From assembly GCF_000378605.1 (NCBI RefSeq), contig NZ_KB905155.1, positions 620,001-684,000 on the forward strand: a stretch of DNA of 64,000 nucleotides, read 5' to 3'. Positions 34,936 to 44,789 of the stretch are shown here, piece by piece; position 1 is the first letter of the stretch; each line of letters opens with the position of its first letter. Both the position numbers and the translations under genes were made by a program. The notes under the pieces are model-generated. The model was not told where the DNA came from, searched no databases, and saw only the letters and a list, made by a program, of their open reading frames with translations. The DNA comes from Thioalkalivibrio sp. ALJ21 (GTDB taxonomy: Bacteria > Pseudomonadota > Gammaproteobacteria > Ectothiorhodospirales > Ectothiorhodospiraceae).

Positions 34936-35544
34936 TTACATCTCTTGTGTAATCGAGAATGCGCCACGCACGTCACCCTCGCTGAAGCCCGTGGCCTGGT
35001 CGTCGGGGTACAGGCGCTCCAGGGCGTGCTTGACGTCGCTGCTGATGTCCGAGCCGTGGCAGGCCAGGCAGGCGCCGCCGGTCGGGATCGCCGCCATGAA
35101 GCGGAACCGGGCGCCATCTTCGCCCTCGACCACCTCGTGGCGCGGCGCAAGCTCGTTGGCGGGGGTGCCTTCGGCATGCTGGGACTGGAAATGCTCCAGC
35201 TGGATGCGTTCCCATTCATCCGGACTGTTGTCCGGGTTGCGGATCTTCAGGCTCGTACGACCCACTTCCCAGCCGGTGTCGGCCGCAATCTCGTCCGCGA
35301 TTTCGGGTGCCCGCTGGTTGCAGACCTCAATGGCCTGGGTCGGCCCGCCTTCTTCCATGGCGGCGACCAGTTCTCCCTGGAGGGTGCTTGCGAACTGCTC
35401 GATCGCCGCACGTGTTTCAGCGATGCGTTCTTGCAGTTCTGCTTCGGTCATTTCTTTTGCGTGATCGTCGCCAAGGGCGTGTCCGCTAGTGCTAACGAAC
35501 GCGGCCAAGCCAAGGGCGATCGGGGCTAGCTTCCAATTCTTCAT
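34936..35544 (-). CDS. Exported DUF3365 haem-motif protein (possible sensor)
   Basis: The 202-aa protein has a signal peptide (KLAPIALGLAAFVSTSGHA) and a DUF3365/Tll0287-like PAS-type domain. The c-type haem attachment motif CLACH lies at residues 159-163. The family block with Cys75 (AIEVCNQRAPEIADEIA) and the stretch SLKIRNPDNSPDEWE are also visible. Such domains are found as periplasmic haem sensors or electron carriers; the ligand here is unknown. ATG 35544 with GGGAGG upstream fits the signal peptide; the frame open to 35634 lacks similarity. The promoter side carries a perfect 19-nt palindrome. It stands alone with its own terminator. Confidence 0.88.
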   Translation of the reverse strand: MKNWKLAPIALGLAAFVSTSGHALGDDHAKEMTEAELQERIAETRAAIEQFASTLQGELVAAMEEGGPTQAIEVCNQRAPEIADEIAADTGWEVGRTSLKIRNPDNSPDEWERIQLEHFQSQHAEGTPANELAPRHEVVEGEDGARFRFMAAIPTGGACLACHGSDISSDVKHALERLYPDDQATGFSEGDVRGAFSITQEM

Positions 35545-35586
35545 GAACAGGACCTCCCAATGCAGTGTCCGTTGCGTCCCGTAGAA

Positions 35587-35605
35587 CTGTACAAGACTTG
35601 TACAG
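35587..35605. promoter_or_regulatory. Perfect palindrome upstream of the DUF3365 gene (putative operator)
   Basis: CTGTACAAG-A-CTTGTACAG is a perfect inverted repeat with 9-nt arms and a one-base centre, 42 nt upstream of the DUF3365 start. It also contains the TGTAC unit seen before the adhesins, but with different spacing, so a common regulator is not implied. It is not a LexA box: CTGT and ACAG are 11 nt apart, not 8. Confidence 0.6.
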
Positions 35606-35750
35606 AGCATGGTACGGATTACTGAAGATTGCAAGGATTGGTATAGGAAAAACGTGAACCAGTCCCGCGCTGAATCTACAGCCTGGAATCAGTCTAAGCC
35701 CAATAATCAGCGAATGGGAATATGTGACTTAAGTATAGTTGGTGGGCGTC
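35606..35750. other. AT-richer intergenic stretch with no supported gene
   Basis: This segment between the divergent-facing end of smr and the DUF3365 promoter is clearly richer in A/T than its surroundings. It reads, for example, GGTATAGGAAAAACGTGAAC and ACTTAAGTATAG. Only a short forward frame (35609-35869) crosses it, and that frame runs into smr on the opposite strand. It could hold the DUF3365 promoter or a small RNA; no clear structure was seen. Confidence 0.4.
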
Positions 35751-36311
35751 TCAGCGCTGCGCGTTCGGGCGCTTCAAAAGTACATATACGGCTCCGGTGC
35801 CGCCGTCTGCTGGAGGCGCCGAGCAAAACGCCAGTACATCGTGGCGCTGGCGCAGCCAGTGATCGGTGAGCCCCTTGAGTACCGGCCCTTTTTGCCGTGA
35901 ACGCATGCCCTTGCCATGCACCACACGGACGCAGAGGCGCCCGTGTGCGCGGGCCTGATCGAGGAACTGCCCGATCGCCTGTCGCGCCTCGTCGGCGAAC
36001 ATGCCGTGCATGTCGAGTTCATCTTCCACGCGGTAATGGCCATTACGCAGTTTGCGAAAGATCCGGTGGCTGATCCCGTCACGGGCATAACGCAACTCGT
36101 CACCGGGCTGAAGTTCCGAGGCGCCGATGGGATCGCTGAGCCAGTCGGAATGCGCGGCGGCCTCGTCGCGGTCGCGCTGGTGCGCGCGGGCAGGGGGGCG
36201 CGGCTTGCCGGTGTCGGCCTGGTCATGGTGCAGGCGTCGCACATCGCCAATCGCACGCAGGAATTCGTCCGCGTCATTGGGCATATCGTTGGGATCATCA
36301 CCAGAGTTCAT
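35751..36311 (-). CDS. Smr/MutS2-type endonuclease-domain protein
   Basis: The 186-aa protein ends in a Smr domain, a fold related to the MutS2 C-terminus that can nick nucleic acids. The core runs [33 protein letters not shown], and the end [21 protein letters not shown], matching the stand-alone SmrA/YdaL-type proteins. The first 60 residues are charged and low-complexity. The ATG at 36311 is used because upstream sequence in this frame has no similarity, although its ribosome site is weak. It diverges from surE across about 125 nt. Confidence 0.9.
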   Translation of the reverse strand: MNSGDDPNDMPNDADEFLRAIGDVRRLHHDQADTGKPRPPARAHQRDRDEAAAHSDWLSDPIGASELQPGDELRYARDGISHRIFRKLRNGHYRVEDELDMHGMFADEARQAIGQFLDQARAHGRLCVRVVHGKGMRSRQKGPVLKGLTDHWLRQRHDVLAFCSAPPADGGTGAVYVLLKRPNAQR

Positions 36312-36436
36312 GGCAGGATACTCGCGTTTTCCGTGGCGTGGACGGAGAAGAACCTCAGGCAAACGGTGAGGTTCGTGGCCGCGCTCGGTGTTCGGAATCC
36401 AGTATATTAGGCCACTTCCCAGCGACCCCAATCCGC

Positions 36437-37210
36437 ATGCGCATTCTGGTAAGCAACGACGATGGTATCCATGCGCCCGGCATCCAGTGTCTGGCGAAAT
36501 GTCTGCGTGAAGTCGCGGAGGTGCGCGTTGTGGCGCCGGATCGTGACCGCAGTGGTGCTTCCAACAGCCTGACGCTGGTGCGCCCGGTGCGGGCACGGGA
36601 AGTGGGGCATGACGGGATTCAGGTGGACGGGACGCCAACGGACTGTGTGCATCTCGCATTGACCGGCCTGCTGGGTGAGTGGGAGCCGGATGTCGTGATC
36701 TCCGGGATCAACTCCGGCGCCAATATGGGCGACGATGTGCTGTATTCCGGTACCGTCGCGGCTGCGATGGAAGGGCGGTTCCTGGGCCTGCCGGCTATTG
36801 CGGTCTCGCTGGTAGGGACGGACCTCACGCACTATGAGGCGGCCGGCCGTATTGTGCTGGATCTGCTGGACCGGATTCATCGCGTACCGCTGCCGGCGGC
36901 CACGATCCTGAACGTCAATGTCCCCGATCTGCCGCGCGAACAGATTCGCGGCGTGCAGGCGACACGGTTGGGCAATCGGCACCGAGCCGAGCCGATGATC
37001 GCGGACGCCGATCCGCGTGGGCGGCCGATCTACTGGGTGGGGCCGGCGGGTTCGGAACAGGACGCCGGGCCGGGTACGGATTTTCATGCGGTGCGAGAGG
37101 GCTATGTCTCGGTGACTCCTATTCAGGTGGACTTAACGCGTTACGACGCCATCGATACGGTGGGCCGCTGGCTGGAGGATGCAACACCCGGGAGCCACCA
37201 TGGTTCCTGA
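36437..37210 (+). CDS. surE: 5'/3'-nucleotidase SurE
   Basis: SurE is a metal-dependent phosphatase acting on nucleoside monophosphates and linked to stationary-phase survival. The 257-aa protein begins [16 protein letters not shown], with the metal-binding Asp pair. [28 protein letters not shown] and [27 protein letters not shown] follow, all family hallmarks. It starts the surE-pcm-yqaA-nlpD-rpoS series and overlaps pcm by 11 nt. Confidence 0.97.
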   Translation: MRILVSNDDGIHAPGIQCLAKCLREVAEVRVVAPDRDRSGASNSLTLVRPVRAREVGHDGIQVDGTPTDCVHLALTGLLGEWEPDVVISGINSGANMGDDVLYSGTVAAAMEGRFLGLPAIAVSLVGTDLTHYEAAGRIVLDLLDRIHRVPLPAATILNVNVPDLPREQIRGVQATRLGNRHRAEPMIADADPRGRPIYWVGPAGSEQDAGPGTDFHAVREGYVSVTPIQVDLTRYDAIDTVGRWLEDATPGSHHGS

Positions 37211-37865
37211 TGCGCGCGGGGCCGGTTTGACGTCGGGCCGAGCAAGAGAACGACTGATCCGCTTGCTGGAGGGTCAGGGCATCCGTGATCGCCGGGTGCT
37301 CGAGGCTGTTCGCGATGTCCCCCGCCACTTGTTTGTCGAGGAGGCGCTGAGCCATCGGGCTTACGAGAATATCGCGCTGCCTATCGGACATCGTCAGACC
37401 ATCTCGCAGCCGTTTATTGTTGCGCGCATGACCGAGGCCTTGCTGGAGGGCGGTCCTGTGAGCACGGTGCTGGAGATTGGCACCGGATCCGGCTACCAGG
37501 CGGCCGTGCTCGCCAAGCTTGTGGACCGCGTCTACTCCGTCGAACGCATCCAGGCGCTCAGCCGGAATGCGCGTGAGCTGTTAAGCCGCCTGGGGATCAA
37601 CAACGTGAACCTGCGGCACGGCGATGGGGCGGAAGGCTGGCCCGAGCGCGCGCCGTTCGACGGCATCATCCTGACCGCCGCACCGCACAACGTTCCGGAG
37701 ACCCTGCTGACGCAGCTGGCGCTCAATGGTCGCCTTGTGGCACCGGTGGAGGGGCCGGACGGGCGCCAGCAACTGGTGCGCTATACGCGTACCGAAGAGG
37801 CCTATGTGCGCGATATCCTCGATGCGGTCATGTTCGTTCCCATGTTGCCCGGGGCCGAGCAGTGA
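37200..37865 (+). CDS. pcm: Protein-L-isoaspartate O-methyltransferase
   Basis: Pcm methylates isoaspartyl residues in aged proteins, starting their repair. The 221-aa protein has [38 protein letters not shown], the SAM-binding motif [16 protein letters not shown], and [28 protein letters not shown] completes the match. The ATG at 37200 overlaps the end of surE. This pairing with surE is standard in gammaproteobacteria. Confidence 0.97.
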   Translation: MVPDARGAGLTSGRARERLIRLLEGQGIRDRRVLEAVRDVPRHLFVEEALSHRAYENIALPIGHRQTISQPFIVARMTEALLEGGPVSTVLEIGTGSGYQAAVLAKLVDRVYSVERIQALSRNARELLSRLGINNVNLRHGDGAEGWPERAPFDGIILTAAPHNVPETLLTQLALNGRLVAPVEGPDGRQQLVRYTRTEEAYVRDILDAVMFVPMLPGAEQ

Positions 37866-37912
37866 GGTGCACGGGTGCTCAGGCGTGATGTCTTCAGCCT
37901 CCGGGGATCGGC

Positions 37913-38497
37913 ATGAAGCTATTTGAGCCGTTGTATGATCGGGTCATGCAGTGGTCTCGCCACCGCCATGCCCCGCGCTACCTGGCGACGCTGTCGTTTG
38001 CCGAATCCTCCTTTTTTCCGGTGCCGCCGGATGTCATGCTGGCGCCGATGGCGGCTGCCCGACCACGGACGGCCTGGCGCCTCGCTGCCCTGACGACGAT
38101 CTTCTCCGTGCTGGGCGGGTTGCTGGGTTATCTGATCGGGTGGGCCGCGTTCGAATGGATTGGACCATGGCTGGAGCGCTGGGGATACGGGGCCGAGCTC
38201 GCGCAGGCCGAGGCCTGGTTTGCGGTGTGGGGCGTGTGGGTGGTGCTGATCGCCGGATTCTCGCCGATCCCGTACAAGCTGTTCACGGTGACCGCCGGGG
38301 CCCTGTCGATGGCCCTGATCCCATTCGTGATTGCATCGCTGATCGGGAGGGGGTTGCGGTTCTTCCTGGTGGCACTCGTGATGGCCTGGGCGGGGCCTCG
38401 AGCCGAGCAGCACCTGCGGCCCTATATGGAGCGTATTGGCTGGGCGGGTGTGGTCGCACTGCTGGGTGCGATGGTGATCGTGCTGCTGATGGAATGA
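37913..38497 (+). CDS. YqaA-family (DedA-like) membrane protein
   Basis: The 194-aa integral membrane protein has four to five hydrophobic stretches. Conserved blocks are FAESSFFPVPPDVMLAPMA, FSVLGGLLGYLIGWAAFE and IAGFSPIPYKLFTVTAGALSM, characteristic of the YqaA branch of the SNARE-associated/DedA superfamily. Members are thought to act in membrane lipid or proton homeostasis, without an assigned reaction for this branch. A gene of this type is regularly found between pcm and nlpD in related genomes. Confidence 0.92.
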   Translation: MKLFEPLYDRVMQWSRHRHAPRYLATLSFAESSFFPVPPDVMLAPMAAARPRTAWRLAALTTIFSVLGGLLGYLIGWAAFEWIGPWLERWGYGAELAQAEAWFAVWGVWVVLIAGFSPIPYKLFTVTAGALSMALIPFVIASLIGRGLRFFLVALVMAWAGPRAEQHLRPYMERIGWAGVVALLGAMVIVLLME

Positions 38498-38501
38498 CGC
38501 C

Positions 38502-39269
38502 TTGAGTCGGCGATTCTTGCAAACGCTCATGCTGGTGGCCATCGCGGGCCTGTTGGTCGCTTTGGTCAGCGGTTGCGCGACACGGGCCCCCAGCGGCGGC
38601 AGCGACACCTCGCGTGCCAGTGGCCCGGTGCCTGCGACCCACACGGTTCAGCGCGAAGAAACCCTTTACCGGATTGCCCACCGCTACGGCCTGGACTGGC
38701 GTGAAGTCGCCCAGCGCAATGCGATTAGCGCGCCGTACATCATCTACCCCGGGCAGGAACTGCGCCTGCGCGGGGCGGCGCGCTCGTCTCCGCCGCAGGC
38801 CCCGCGTCAGCAGCGGCAGGAATCGTCAACCGCGAGCGGCAGTGACGGTGATAGTGATGCGTCGCGAAAAACCGCGCGCTCGGATCCACCGCCGGATGAC
38901 CCGGGTGGGTGGCGTTGGCCGGCGGATGGTGACGTCCTTCGTGGTTTCTCCAGCAGCGGAACGCGGCGCGGGCTCGCGATTGGCGGAGAGCGCGGCGACG
39001 AGGTGCGGGCGACGCGGTCCGGCGAGGTGGTCTATGCAGGTGGCGGCCTCGTGGGGTATGGTCGACTGATCATCTTGAAACACGACGCGCGCTTTCTGAG
39101 TGCCTATGGCCATAACGACGAGCTGCTGGTCTCCGAAGGGGATCAGGTCGAGGCTGGCGAGACGATAGCGCGTCTGGGTTCATCGGGCGCGGAGCGCCCA
39201 ATGCTGCACTTCGAGATACGGGTAGATGGAACGCCCGTGGATCCGACCCGATACCTGCCGGATCGCTAG
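38502..39269 (+). CDS. nlpD: Lipoprotein NlpD-like (LysM and degenerate LytM)
   Basis: NlpD activates the amidase AmiC for daughter-cell separation. The 255-aa protein has a lipoprotein signal ending LVSGC (Cys about 25). A LysM domain (THTVQREETLYRIAHRYGLDWREVAQ...) comes next, then a Ser/Arg-rich linker. The C-terminal M23/LytM domain (GEVVYAGGGLVGYGRLIILKH, SAYGHNDELLVSEGDQVEAG, LHFEIRVDG) lacks the first zinc-binding His motif, as in E. coli NlpD. The start is a TTG at 38502 or an ATG at 38529; both precede the signal hydrophobic core. It lies directly before rpoS. Confidence 0.93.
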   Translation: MSRRFLQTLMLVAIAGLLVALVSGCATRAPSGGSDTSRASGPVPATHTVQREETLYRIAHRYGLDWREVAQRNAISAPYIIYPGQELRLRGAARSSPPQAPRQQRQESSTASGSDGDSDASRKTARSDPPPDDPGGWRWPADGDVLRGFSSSGTRRGLAIGGERGDEVRATRSGEVVYAGGGLVGYGRLIILKHDARFLSAYGHNDELLVSEGDQVEAGETIARLGSSGAERPMLHFEIRVDGTPVDPTRYLPDR

Positions 39270-39294
39270 ATAGAAAAGGGAGTACAGGGCATCC

Positions 39295-40371
39295 ATGGCT
39301 AAATCCCGGAAGCCGGTCGATTCGGAACTGGACGAAGAACACCTGATGGATGACGGAACCGGCCTGTCGGGTGAGGAGAATCCTGCCGAACACCTCGGCG
39401 CGAATGGTGACCCTCTGGTGACTGGAGAGAGTCCCGAAGAGGTCGAAGTCCCGGCCCCGGAAGACGAGAAGGAACTCTCCCCGGAACAGGATGTTCCAGT
39501 ACGCCCCCGCACACTGCGCGATGCCCGCCCGGCCGAACTCGATGCCATCCAGATCTACCTGCGTGACATTGAATACCGGCCTCTGCTGACTCCCGAGGAA
39601 GAGCGCAAGTACGCGCGCCTGGCTCGCGATGGCGATGAATCCGGGCGGCGACGCATGATCGAGTGCAACCTTCGGCTGGTGGTGAAGATCGCGCGGCGCT
39701 ACCTGAATCGCGGTCTGCCCCTCCTGGACCTGATCGAGGAGGGCAATCTGGGTCTGATGCACGCTGTGGAGAAATTCGATCCCGAACGCGGCTTTCGTTT
39801 CTCGACCTACGCGACCTGGTGGATCCGGCAGACGATCGAGCGGGCCCTGATGAACCAGGGGCGCACGATTCGCATCCCGGTGCATGTCAGCAAGGAGCTG
39901 CGAATGCACGCGCGGATCGCCCGCAACCTGACCCAGGAGCTGGGTCGCGATCCCACCGAGGAAGAGCTGGCCCAGCGCCTGGGCAAGCCTGTGGCCGAGA
40001 TCCAGAAGCTGCGGGCGATGTCCGAGCCGTCGACCTCCATGGACCTGCCGCCCGGCCCGGACGGCGAGCGCTCGCTCACGGATATCCTGGCGGACGTGAA
40101 TGCACAGGAGCCGTCATCGCTGCTGGAGGATCAGGACATTCAGCACCTGGTGGACGAGTGGCTGGGGGAACTGGATTACAAGCAGCGCGAGGTGCTGGTG
40201 CGACGCTTCGGGTTGCATGGATTCGAGCGCTCGACCCTTGAGCAGGTGGGGGCCGAGATCGGCGTGACACGGGAACGGGTGCGCCAGATCCAGATGGATG
40301 CCTTGAAGCGCCTGCGACGTTTGCTTGAATCGCGCGGGATGAAGGGCGACGAGGTATTGCCCAACTCCTGA
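39295..40371 (+). CDS. rpoS: RNA polymerase sigma factor RpoS
   Basis: RpoS is the general stress and stationary-phase sigma factor. The 358-aa protein has an acidic N-terminal extension (about 1-80), then region 1.2 ([21 protein letters not shown]) and region 2 ([46 protein letters not shown]). Region 3 ([11 protein letters not shown]) and region 4 ([34 protein letters not shown]) complete it. The N-terminal acidic tail is longer than in E. coli RpoS (330 aa). Position after nlpD is the classic arrangement; in E. coli the main rpoS promoter lies inside nlpD. Confidence 0.97.
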   Translation: MAKSRKPVDSELDEEHLMDDGTGLSGEENPAEHLGANGDPLVTGESPEEVEVPAPEDEKELSPEQDVPVRPRTLRDARPAELDAIQIYLRDIEYRPLLTPEEERKYARLARDGDESGRRRMIECNLRLVVKIARRYLNRGLPLLDLIEEGNLGLMHAVEKFDPERGFRFSTYATWWIRQTIERALMNQGRTIRIPVHVSKELRMHARIARNLTQELGRDPTEEELAQRLGKPVAEIQKLRAMSEPSTSMDLPPGPDGERSLTDILADVNAQEPSSLLEDQDIQHLVDEWLGELDYKQREVLVRRFGLHGFERSTLEQVGAEIGVTRERVRQIQMDALKRLRRLLESRGMKGDEVLPNS

Positions 40372-40395
40372 CGGCGGTGTCCCGTAAGGCCGGGT

Positions 40396-40776
40396 TCAGT
40401 CCCCGCCGTCGATGATCAGGGCGGCCGCCACCTCGCGACCCTCGGCCATGATCAGGTTGTAGGTCCGGCAGGCGGCAGCGGTATCCATGATCTCCACGCC
40501 GAATCCCTCGCTGCGCAAATGGCGCCATACAGCCCGGTCCGGAAAGCGTTGTACCTCGCCGGTACCGATCAGCAGCACCTCCGGGGGATGATCGATCACG
40601 GGCTGCAGGTGTTCGACCGCCAGCGCGGCGACGGAATCCACCGGCCAGTCCTGCTGCAGTGCATTCGGGCGCACGATCAGGCTGCGGGTATACCCCACCT
40701 GGTTGATCCCCACCGCACCCGACTCGTAGCCGGTCACGATGTAGGTCTCTTCGCTGGTGACTTCGGAGAACAGCAT
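40396..40776 (-). CDS. Mth938-like domain protein (DUF498)
   Basis: The 126-aa protein is a single Mth938-like domain (TRSLIVRPNALQQDWPV, EVLLIGTGEVQRFPDRAVWRHLRSEGFGVEIMDTAAACRTYNLIMAEGREVAAALI). The GTG and TAAACRTYN blocks are typical of this small cytoplasmic family. The family includes an assembly factor of mitochondrial complex I (NDUFAF3-like), but no bacterial reaction is established. It converges with rpoS and diverges from alaC. Confidence 0.9.
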   Translation of the reverse strand: MLFSEVTSEETYIVTGYESGAVGINQVGYTRSLIVRPNALQQDWPVDSVAALAVEHLQPVIDHPPEVLLIGTGEVQRFPDRAVWRHLRSEGFGVEIMDTAAACRTYNLIMAEGREVAAALIIDGGD

Positions 40777-40853
40777 GCGCTACACGCTACTCCGCGCGCG
40801 AGGCAGGCTCAAGAACAGGCATTTGTAGCCGGGCCAGTTTGCTGCCCGATTCG

Positions 40854-40880
40854 TTGACAGAGGCGGGCCCGGGTTATACT
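40854..40880 (+). promoter_or_regulatory. Probable sigma-70 promoter of alaC
   Basis: A perfect -35 TTGACA (40854-40859) and a near-perfect -10 TATACT (40875-40880) lie upstream of alaC. The 15-nt spacer is shorter than the ideal 17, which would lower strength. Confidence 0.6.
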
Positions 40881-40972
40881 TTGGCGCGCTTTCCGGTGCG
40901 GTATTCAAGGGGATTCCGCGGCGTCTCCCCCGACCTGCTGCCGGCTCGCTTGGCCCAACCAGGACCTGACCT

Positions 40973-42202
40973 GTGACCGACGTCTTTCCCCGTATCGAGC
41001 GCCTCCCGCCCTACGTCTTCAACATCGTGAACCAGTTGAAGGCCGAGGCACGTGCCCGCGGCGAGGACATTATCGACTTCGGCATGGGTAATCCGGATCA
41101 GCCGACCCCGCGCCACATCGTCGACAAGCTCTGCGAGGCCGCCCAGCGCGGCGATACGCATCGCTATTCGGTGTCCAAGGGCATTCCGCGGCTGCGCAGG
41201 GCGATCACGCGCTGGTACAAGAGCGAATTCGATGTGGAGCTGGACCCGGAGACCGAGGCGATCGTGACCATCGGCTCCAAGGAAGGTCTCGCGCATCTGG
41301 CGCTGGCCACCCTGGGTCCCGGGGACGCGGTGCTGGTTCCGAATCCCGCCTATCCGATCCATCCCTATGGCTGCGTGATTGCCGGGGCGGACGTACGCCA
41401 TGTGCCGCTGACGCCGGACGTCGATTTCTTCGCCGAGCTGGAGCGGGCGATTCAGGATTCCTGGCCCAGGCCGAAGATGCTGATCCTGAACTTCCCGGCC
41501 AACCCGACCACGCAGTGTGTGGATCGGGACTTCTTCGAGCGGGTCGTGGCGATCTGCAAGGAGCATGGCATCTGGATCGTGCACGATCTCGCCTATGCGG
41601 AGATCAGCTTCGATGGCTACAAGGCCCCGTCGATCCTGGAAGTGCCGGGCGCGAAGGATATCGCGGTCGAGTTTTACACCCTGTCCAAGACCTACAACAT
41701 GCCGGGCTGGCGAGTCGGTTTCATGTGCGGCAACCCGACGTTGGTAGCCGCACTGGCGCGCATCAAGTCCTATCTGGATTACGGCACCTTCACGCCGATC
41801 CAGGTCGCCGCGATCGCCGCGCTGGAGGGTCCGCAGGACTGCGTCGACGAGATTCGCGAGCTTTATCGTTCTCGCCGCGACGTGCTGTGCGAGGGGCTCG
41901 GCAAGCTGGGCTGGCATGTGGAGAAGCCGAAGGCGACCATGTTCGTCTGGGCGCCGATCCCGGAGGCCTACCGCGAGATGGGGTCGCTCGAGTTCGCCAA
42001 GAAGCTGTTGCGTGATGCCAAGGTCGCGGTTTCGCCGGGCGTTGGCTTCGGCAACTACGGCGACGACTTCGTGCGCTTCAGCCTGATCGAGAACGAACAG
42101 CGCACGCGGCAGGCCCTGCGCGGGATCAAGGCCATGTTCCGCGCCGACTCGATCCTGGCCGATGCGACCACCGAGTCGGCCGAGCCGGGGCGCGGCGAGT
42201 AG
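40973..42202 (+). CDS. alaC: Alanine transaminase AlaC-like
   Basis: This PLP-dependent class I/II aminotransferase most resembles AlaC, which makes alanine from pyruvate and glutamate. The 409-aa protein shows [51 protein letters not shown] and NFPANPTTQ. The PLP lysine lies in [15 protein letters not shown]. The start is a GTG at 40973. It is followed by hom and thrC on the same strand, a frequent trio in this part of the gammaproteobacteria. Aspartate- or methionine-related aminotransferase activity cannot be excluded. Confidence 0.92.
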   Translation: MTDVFPRIERLPPYVFNIVNQLKAEARARGEDIIDFGMGNPDQPTPRHIVDKLCEAAQRGDTHRYSVSKGIPRLRRAITRWYKSEFDVELDPETEAIVTIGSKEGLAHLALATLGPGDAVLVPNPAYPIHPYGCVIAGADVRHVPLTPDVDFFAELERAIQDSWPRPKMLILNFPANPTTQCVDRDFFERVVAICKEHGIWIVHDLAYAEISFDGYKAPSILEVPGAKDIAVEFYTLSKTYNMPGWRVGFMCGNPTLVAALARIKSYLDYGTFTPIQVAAIAALEGPQDCVDEIRELYRSRRDVLCEGLGKLGWHVEKPKATMFVWAPIPEAYREMGSLEFAKKLLRDAKVAVSPGVGFGNYGDDFVRFSLIENEQRTRQALRGIKAMFRADSILADATTESAEPGRGE

Positions 42203-42257
42203 CAATCAGGCATTCATTCGGGCGGTAGCGCCCGCACGCAGACAAGACAAGGCTTTT

Positions 42258-43571
42258 ATGACGCCGGTAAAGATTGGAATCCTGGGGCTGGGCACGGTTG
42301 GCTGTGGCACCGTCAATGTGCTGGACCGTAACGGAATCGAGATCGCGCGCCGGGCTGGCCGTGGCATCCAGGTGGTCGCGGCCGCCGCGCGTGATATCAA
42401 GCGTGAGCGCGACTGCGATTGCTCGCAGATTCGCCTGACCACGGACCCCGCGGCGGTCGTCAACGACCCGGAGGTTGAGGTCGTCGTCGAACTGATGGGC
42501 GGCACCGACCCGGCGCTGAACCTGGTGCTGGCTGCGATCGACGCCGGCAAGCACGTGGTCACCGCGAACAAGGCCCTGATCGCACTGCACGGCAACACCA
42601 TCTTCCAGCGCGCCCAGGAGAAGGGCGTGATGGTCGCGTTCGAGGCCGCGGTGGCCGGGGGCATCCCGATCATCAAGGCCATCCGCGAGGGCCTGGCCGG
42701 CAACCAGATCGAGTGGCTCGCCGGGATTATCAATGGGACCGGCAACTTCATCCTGACGGAGATGCGTGACAAGGGCCGCGACTTCGACGATGTGCTCGCC
42801 GAAGCCCAGGCGCTCGGTTATGCCGAGGCCGACCCGACCTTCGACGTGGAGGGCATCGATGCCGCCCACAAGCTGGCGATCCTGGCGTCCATCGCCTTCG
42901 GTATCCCGCTGCAGTTCGACCGGGTTGCGGTCGAGGGCATCAGCAATATCACCCGCGAGGACGTCGGTTTCGCCGCCGAACTGGGCTACCGCATCAAGCA
43001 TCTGGGCATTGCCCGGCGCACCGACAAGGGCTACGAGTTGCGCGTGCACCCGACTCTGATCCCGGAGCGCCGGCTGATCGCCAACGTCGACGGCGTGATG
43101 AACGCGGTGCTGGTCAATGCCGACGCGGTGGGCCCGACGCTGTACTACGGCGCGGGTGCCGGTGCCGAGGCCACCGCCTCGGCGGTGGTGGCCGATCTGG
43201 TCGACGTCGTGCGCGCCCTGACCACGGACCCCGAGAACCGGGTCCCGCATCTCGCCTTCCAGCCGGATGCTTTGTCGGACAAGCCGGTGCTGGATCTGTC
43301 CGAGGTGGAGACGTCCTTTTATCTGCGCCTGCGTACCCAGGACCGTCCGGGCGTGCTGGCCGATATCACCCGTATCCTGGGCGAGCACGGCATTAGTATC
43401 GAGGCGATCCTGCAACGCGAGCCGGATGCGGAGCGCGGCGAGGCCACGATCATCATGCTGACGCACAAGGTCCGCGAGGGCGCGATGAACGAGGCGATCG
43501 CCGCGCTCGAGGCGCTGGATCACCTGCTAACCCCGATTACTCGTATCCGCATGGAAGCGCTGGGCCGCTAG
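42258..43571 (+). CDS. hom: Homoserine dehydrogenase
   Basis: Homoserine dehydrogenase reduces aspartate semialdehyde to homoserine, the branch point to threonine and methionine. The 437-aa monofunctional enzyme has the NAD(P) site [18 protein letters not shown], the central [15 protein letters not shown] and [31 protein letters not shown] and [22 protein letters not shown]-terminal ACT domain from about residue 350 ([18 protein letters not shown]) probably gives threonine feedback. ATG 42258 matches the family N-terminus; the frame above it runs into alaC. thrC follows 38 nt downstream. Confidence 0.97.
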   Translation: MTPVKIGILGLGTVGCGTVNVLDRNGIEIARRAGRGIQVVAAAARDIKRERDCDCSQIRLTTDPAAVVNDPEVEVVVELMGGTDPALNLVLAAIDAGKHVVTANKALIALHGNTIFQRAQEKGVMVAFEAAVAGGIPIIKAIREGLAGNQIEWLAGIINGTGNFILTEMRDKGRDFDDVLAEAQALGYAEADPTFDVEGIDAAHKLAILASIAFGIPLQFDRVAVEGISNITREDVGFAAELGYRIKHLGIARRTDKGYELRVHPTLIPERRLIANVDGVMNAVLVNADAVGPTLYYGAGAGAEATASAVVADLVDVVRALTTDPENRVPHLAFQPDALSDKPVLDLSEVETSFYLRLRTQDRPGVLADITRILGEHGISIEAILQREPDAERGEATIIMLTHKVREGAMNEAIAALEALDHLLTPITRIRMEALGR

Positions 43572-43609
43572 GCTCCGAGTTTCCTGCGCAACACGCTAAA
43601 GAGAACACC

Positions 43610-44752
43610 ATGGCCTTTGGACATCGCTATACCGGACTGATCGAACGTTACCGTGACCGCCTGCCGGTGCACGACGACACGCGCATCATCTCGCTGGGCG
43701 AGGGCAACACTCCGCTGATCCGCCTGAACAATATCCCGCGGGACCTGGCGCGCGAGGTCGAGATTTACGTGAAGTTCGAGGGCCTGAACCCGACCGGCTC
43801 GTTCAAGGACCGCGGCATGACCATGGCGGTCACCAAGGCCGTGGAAGAAGGCTCGCGCGCGATTGTCTGCGCCTCCACCGGTAACACCTCCGCCGCGGCC
43901 GCCGCCTATGCGGCACGCGCCGGGATCACGGCATTCGTCGTCATCCCCGATGGAAAGATCGCGATGGGCAAGCTGGCCCAGGCGATGATGCACGGCGCCA
44001 CCGTGATCCAGATCGAGGGCAACTTTGACGATGGCATGCGCCTGGTGAAGGAGGTCGCCTCCAACACGCCGGTGACCCTGGTGAACTCGGTCAATCCGTA
44101 TCGCTTGCAGGGCCAGAAGACCGCGGCCTTCGAGATCGTCGAGGAACTGGGCCGCGCCCCGGATTATCACTGTCTGCCGGTGGGCAATGCGGGTAACATC
44201 ACCGCGCACTGGATCGGCTACAGCGAAATGGCCGCCAAGAGCAGCGACGACGTGACGGATGCCTGCTCCTATTGCAAGGGCCACTGCAAGTACGCCGGTG
44301 GTGGAATGGTGGGTAACCGCCCGCACATGGTCGGCTATCAGGCGGCCGGCTCCGCGCCTTTCATGCGCGGCGCAATGGTCGACGACCCGGACACCGTGGC
44401 CACTGCGATCCGCATTGGGCACCCACAGTCCTGGGACATGGCCTGGAAGGTGCGCGAGGAATCTAGCGGCTGGTTCGACGAGTGTCAGGACGACGAGATT
44501 CTGGCCGCGCAGAAGCTCCTGGCCGAGAAGGAGGGCGTGTTTTGCGAGCCCGCCTCGGCGGCGTCGTTGGCCGGCGCCCTGCGCGATATCCGCGACGGCA
44601 AGATTCGCGAGGGTTCCACCGTGGTGTGCACCCTCACGGGTAACGGCCTGAAGGATCCCGACACGGCCATCGCGCAGAGTGTGGTCCAGCCGACCAAGGT
44701 CCCGGCGGAGCTGGACGCGGTCTCCCGCGCGATCCGCGACAACCTCGCCTGA
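43610..44752 (+). CDS. thrC: Threonine synthase
   Basis: Threonine synthase converts O-phosphohomoserine to threonine with PLP. The 380-aa protein is of the shorter class. The PLP lysine lies in [18 protein letters not shown], and the SxGN-type phosphate loop is [53 protein letters not shown] and a C-terminal [11 protein letters not shown] follow. It ends the alaC-hom-thrC group. No terminator hairpin was seen behind it. Confidence 0.97.
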   Translation: MAFGHRYTGLIERYRDRLPVHDDTRIISLGEGNTPLIRLNNIPRDLAREVEIYVKFEGLNPTGSFKDRGMTMAVTKAVEEGSRAIVCASTGNTSAAAAAYAARAGITAFVVIPDGKIAMGKLAQAMMHGATVIQIEGNFDDGMRLVKEVASNTPVTLVNSVNPYRLQGQKTAAFEIVEELGRAPDYHCLPVGNAGNITAHWIGYSEMAAKSSDDVTDACSYCKGHCKYAGGGMVGNRPHMVGYQAAGSAPFMRGAMVDDPDTVATAIRIGHPQSWDMAWKVREESSGWFDECQDDEILAAQKLLAEKEGVFCEPASAASLAGALRDIRDGKIREGSTVVCTLTGNGLKDPDTAIAQSVVQPTKVPAELDAVSRAIRDNLA

Positions 44753-44789
44753 GACCCTTTAACAATCGCAGCGAGCGGCCCCGAAGTGC

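Noticed and set aside
35587-35605. LexA (SOS) box upstream of the DUF3365 gene
   Set aside because: The gammaproteobacterial LexA box needs CTGT-N8-ACAG; here the gap is 11 nt.
35609-35869. 86-codon forward frame in the AT-rich gap
   Set aside because: It has no ribosome site or similarity and overlaps the 3' end of smr on the other strand.
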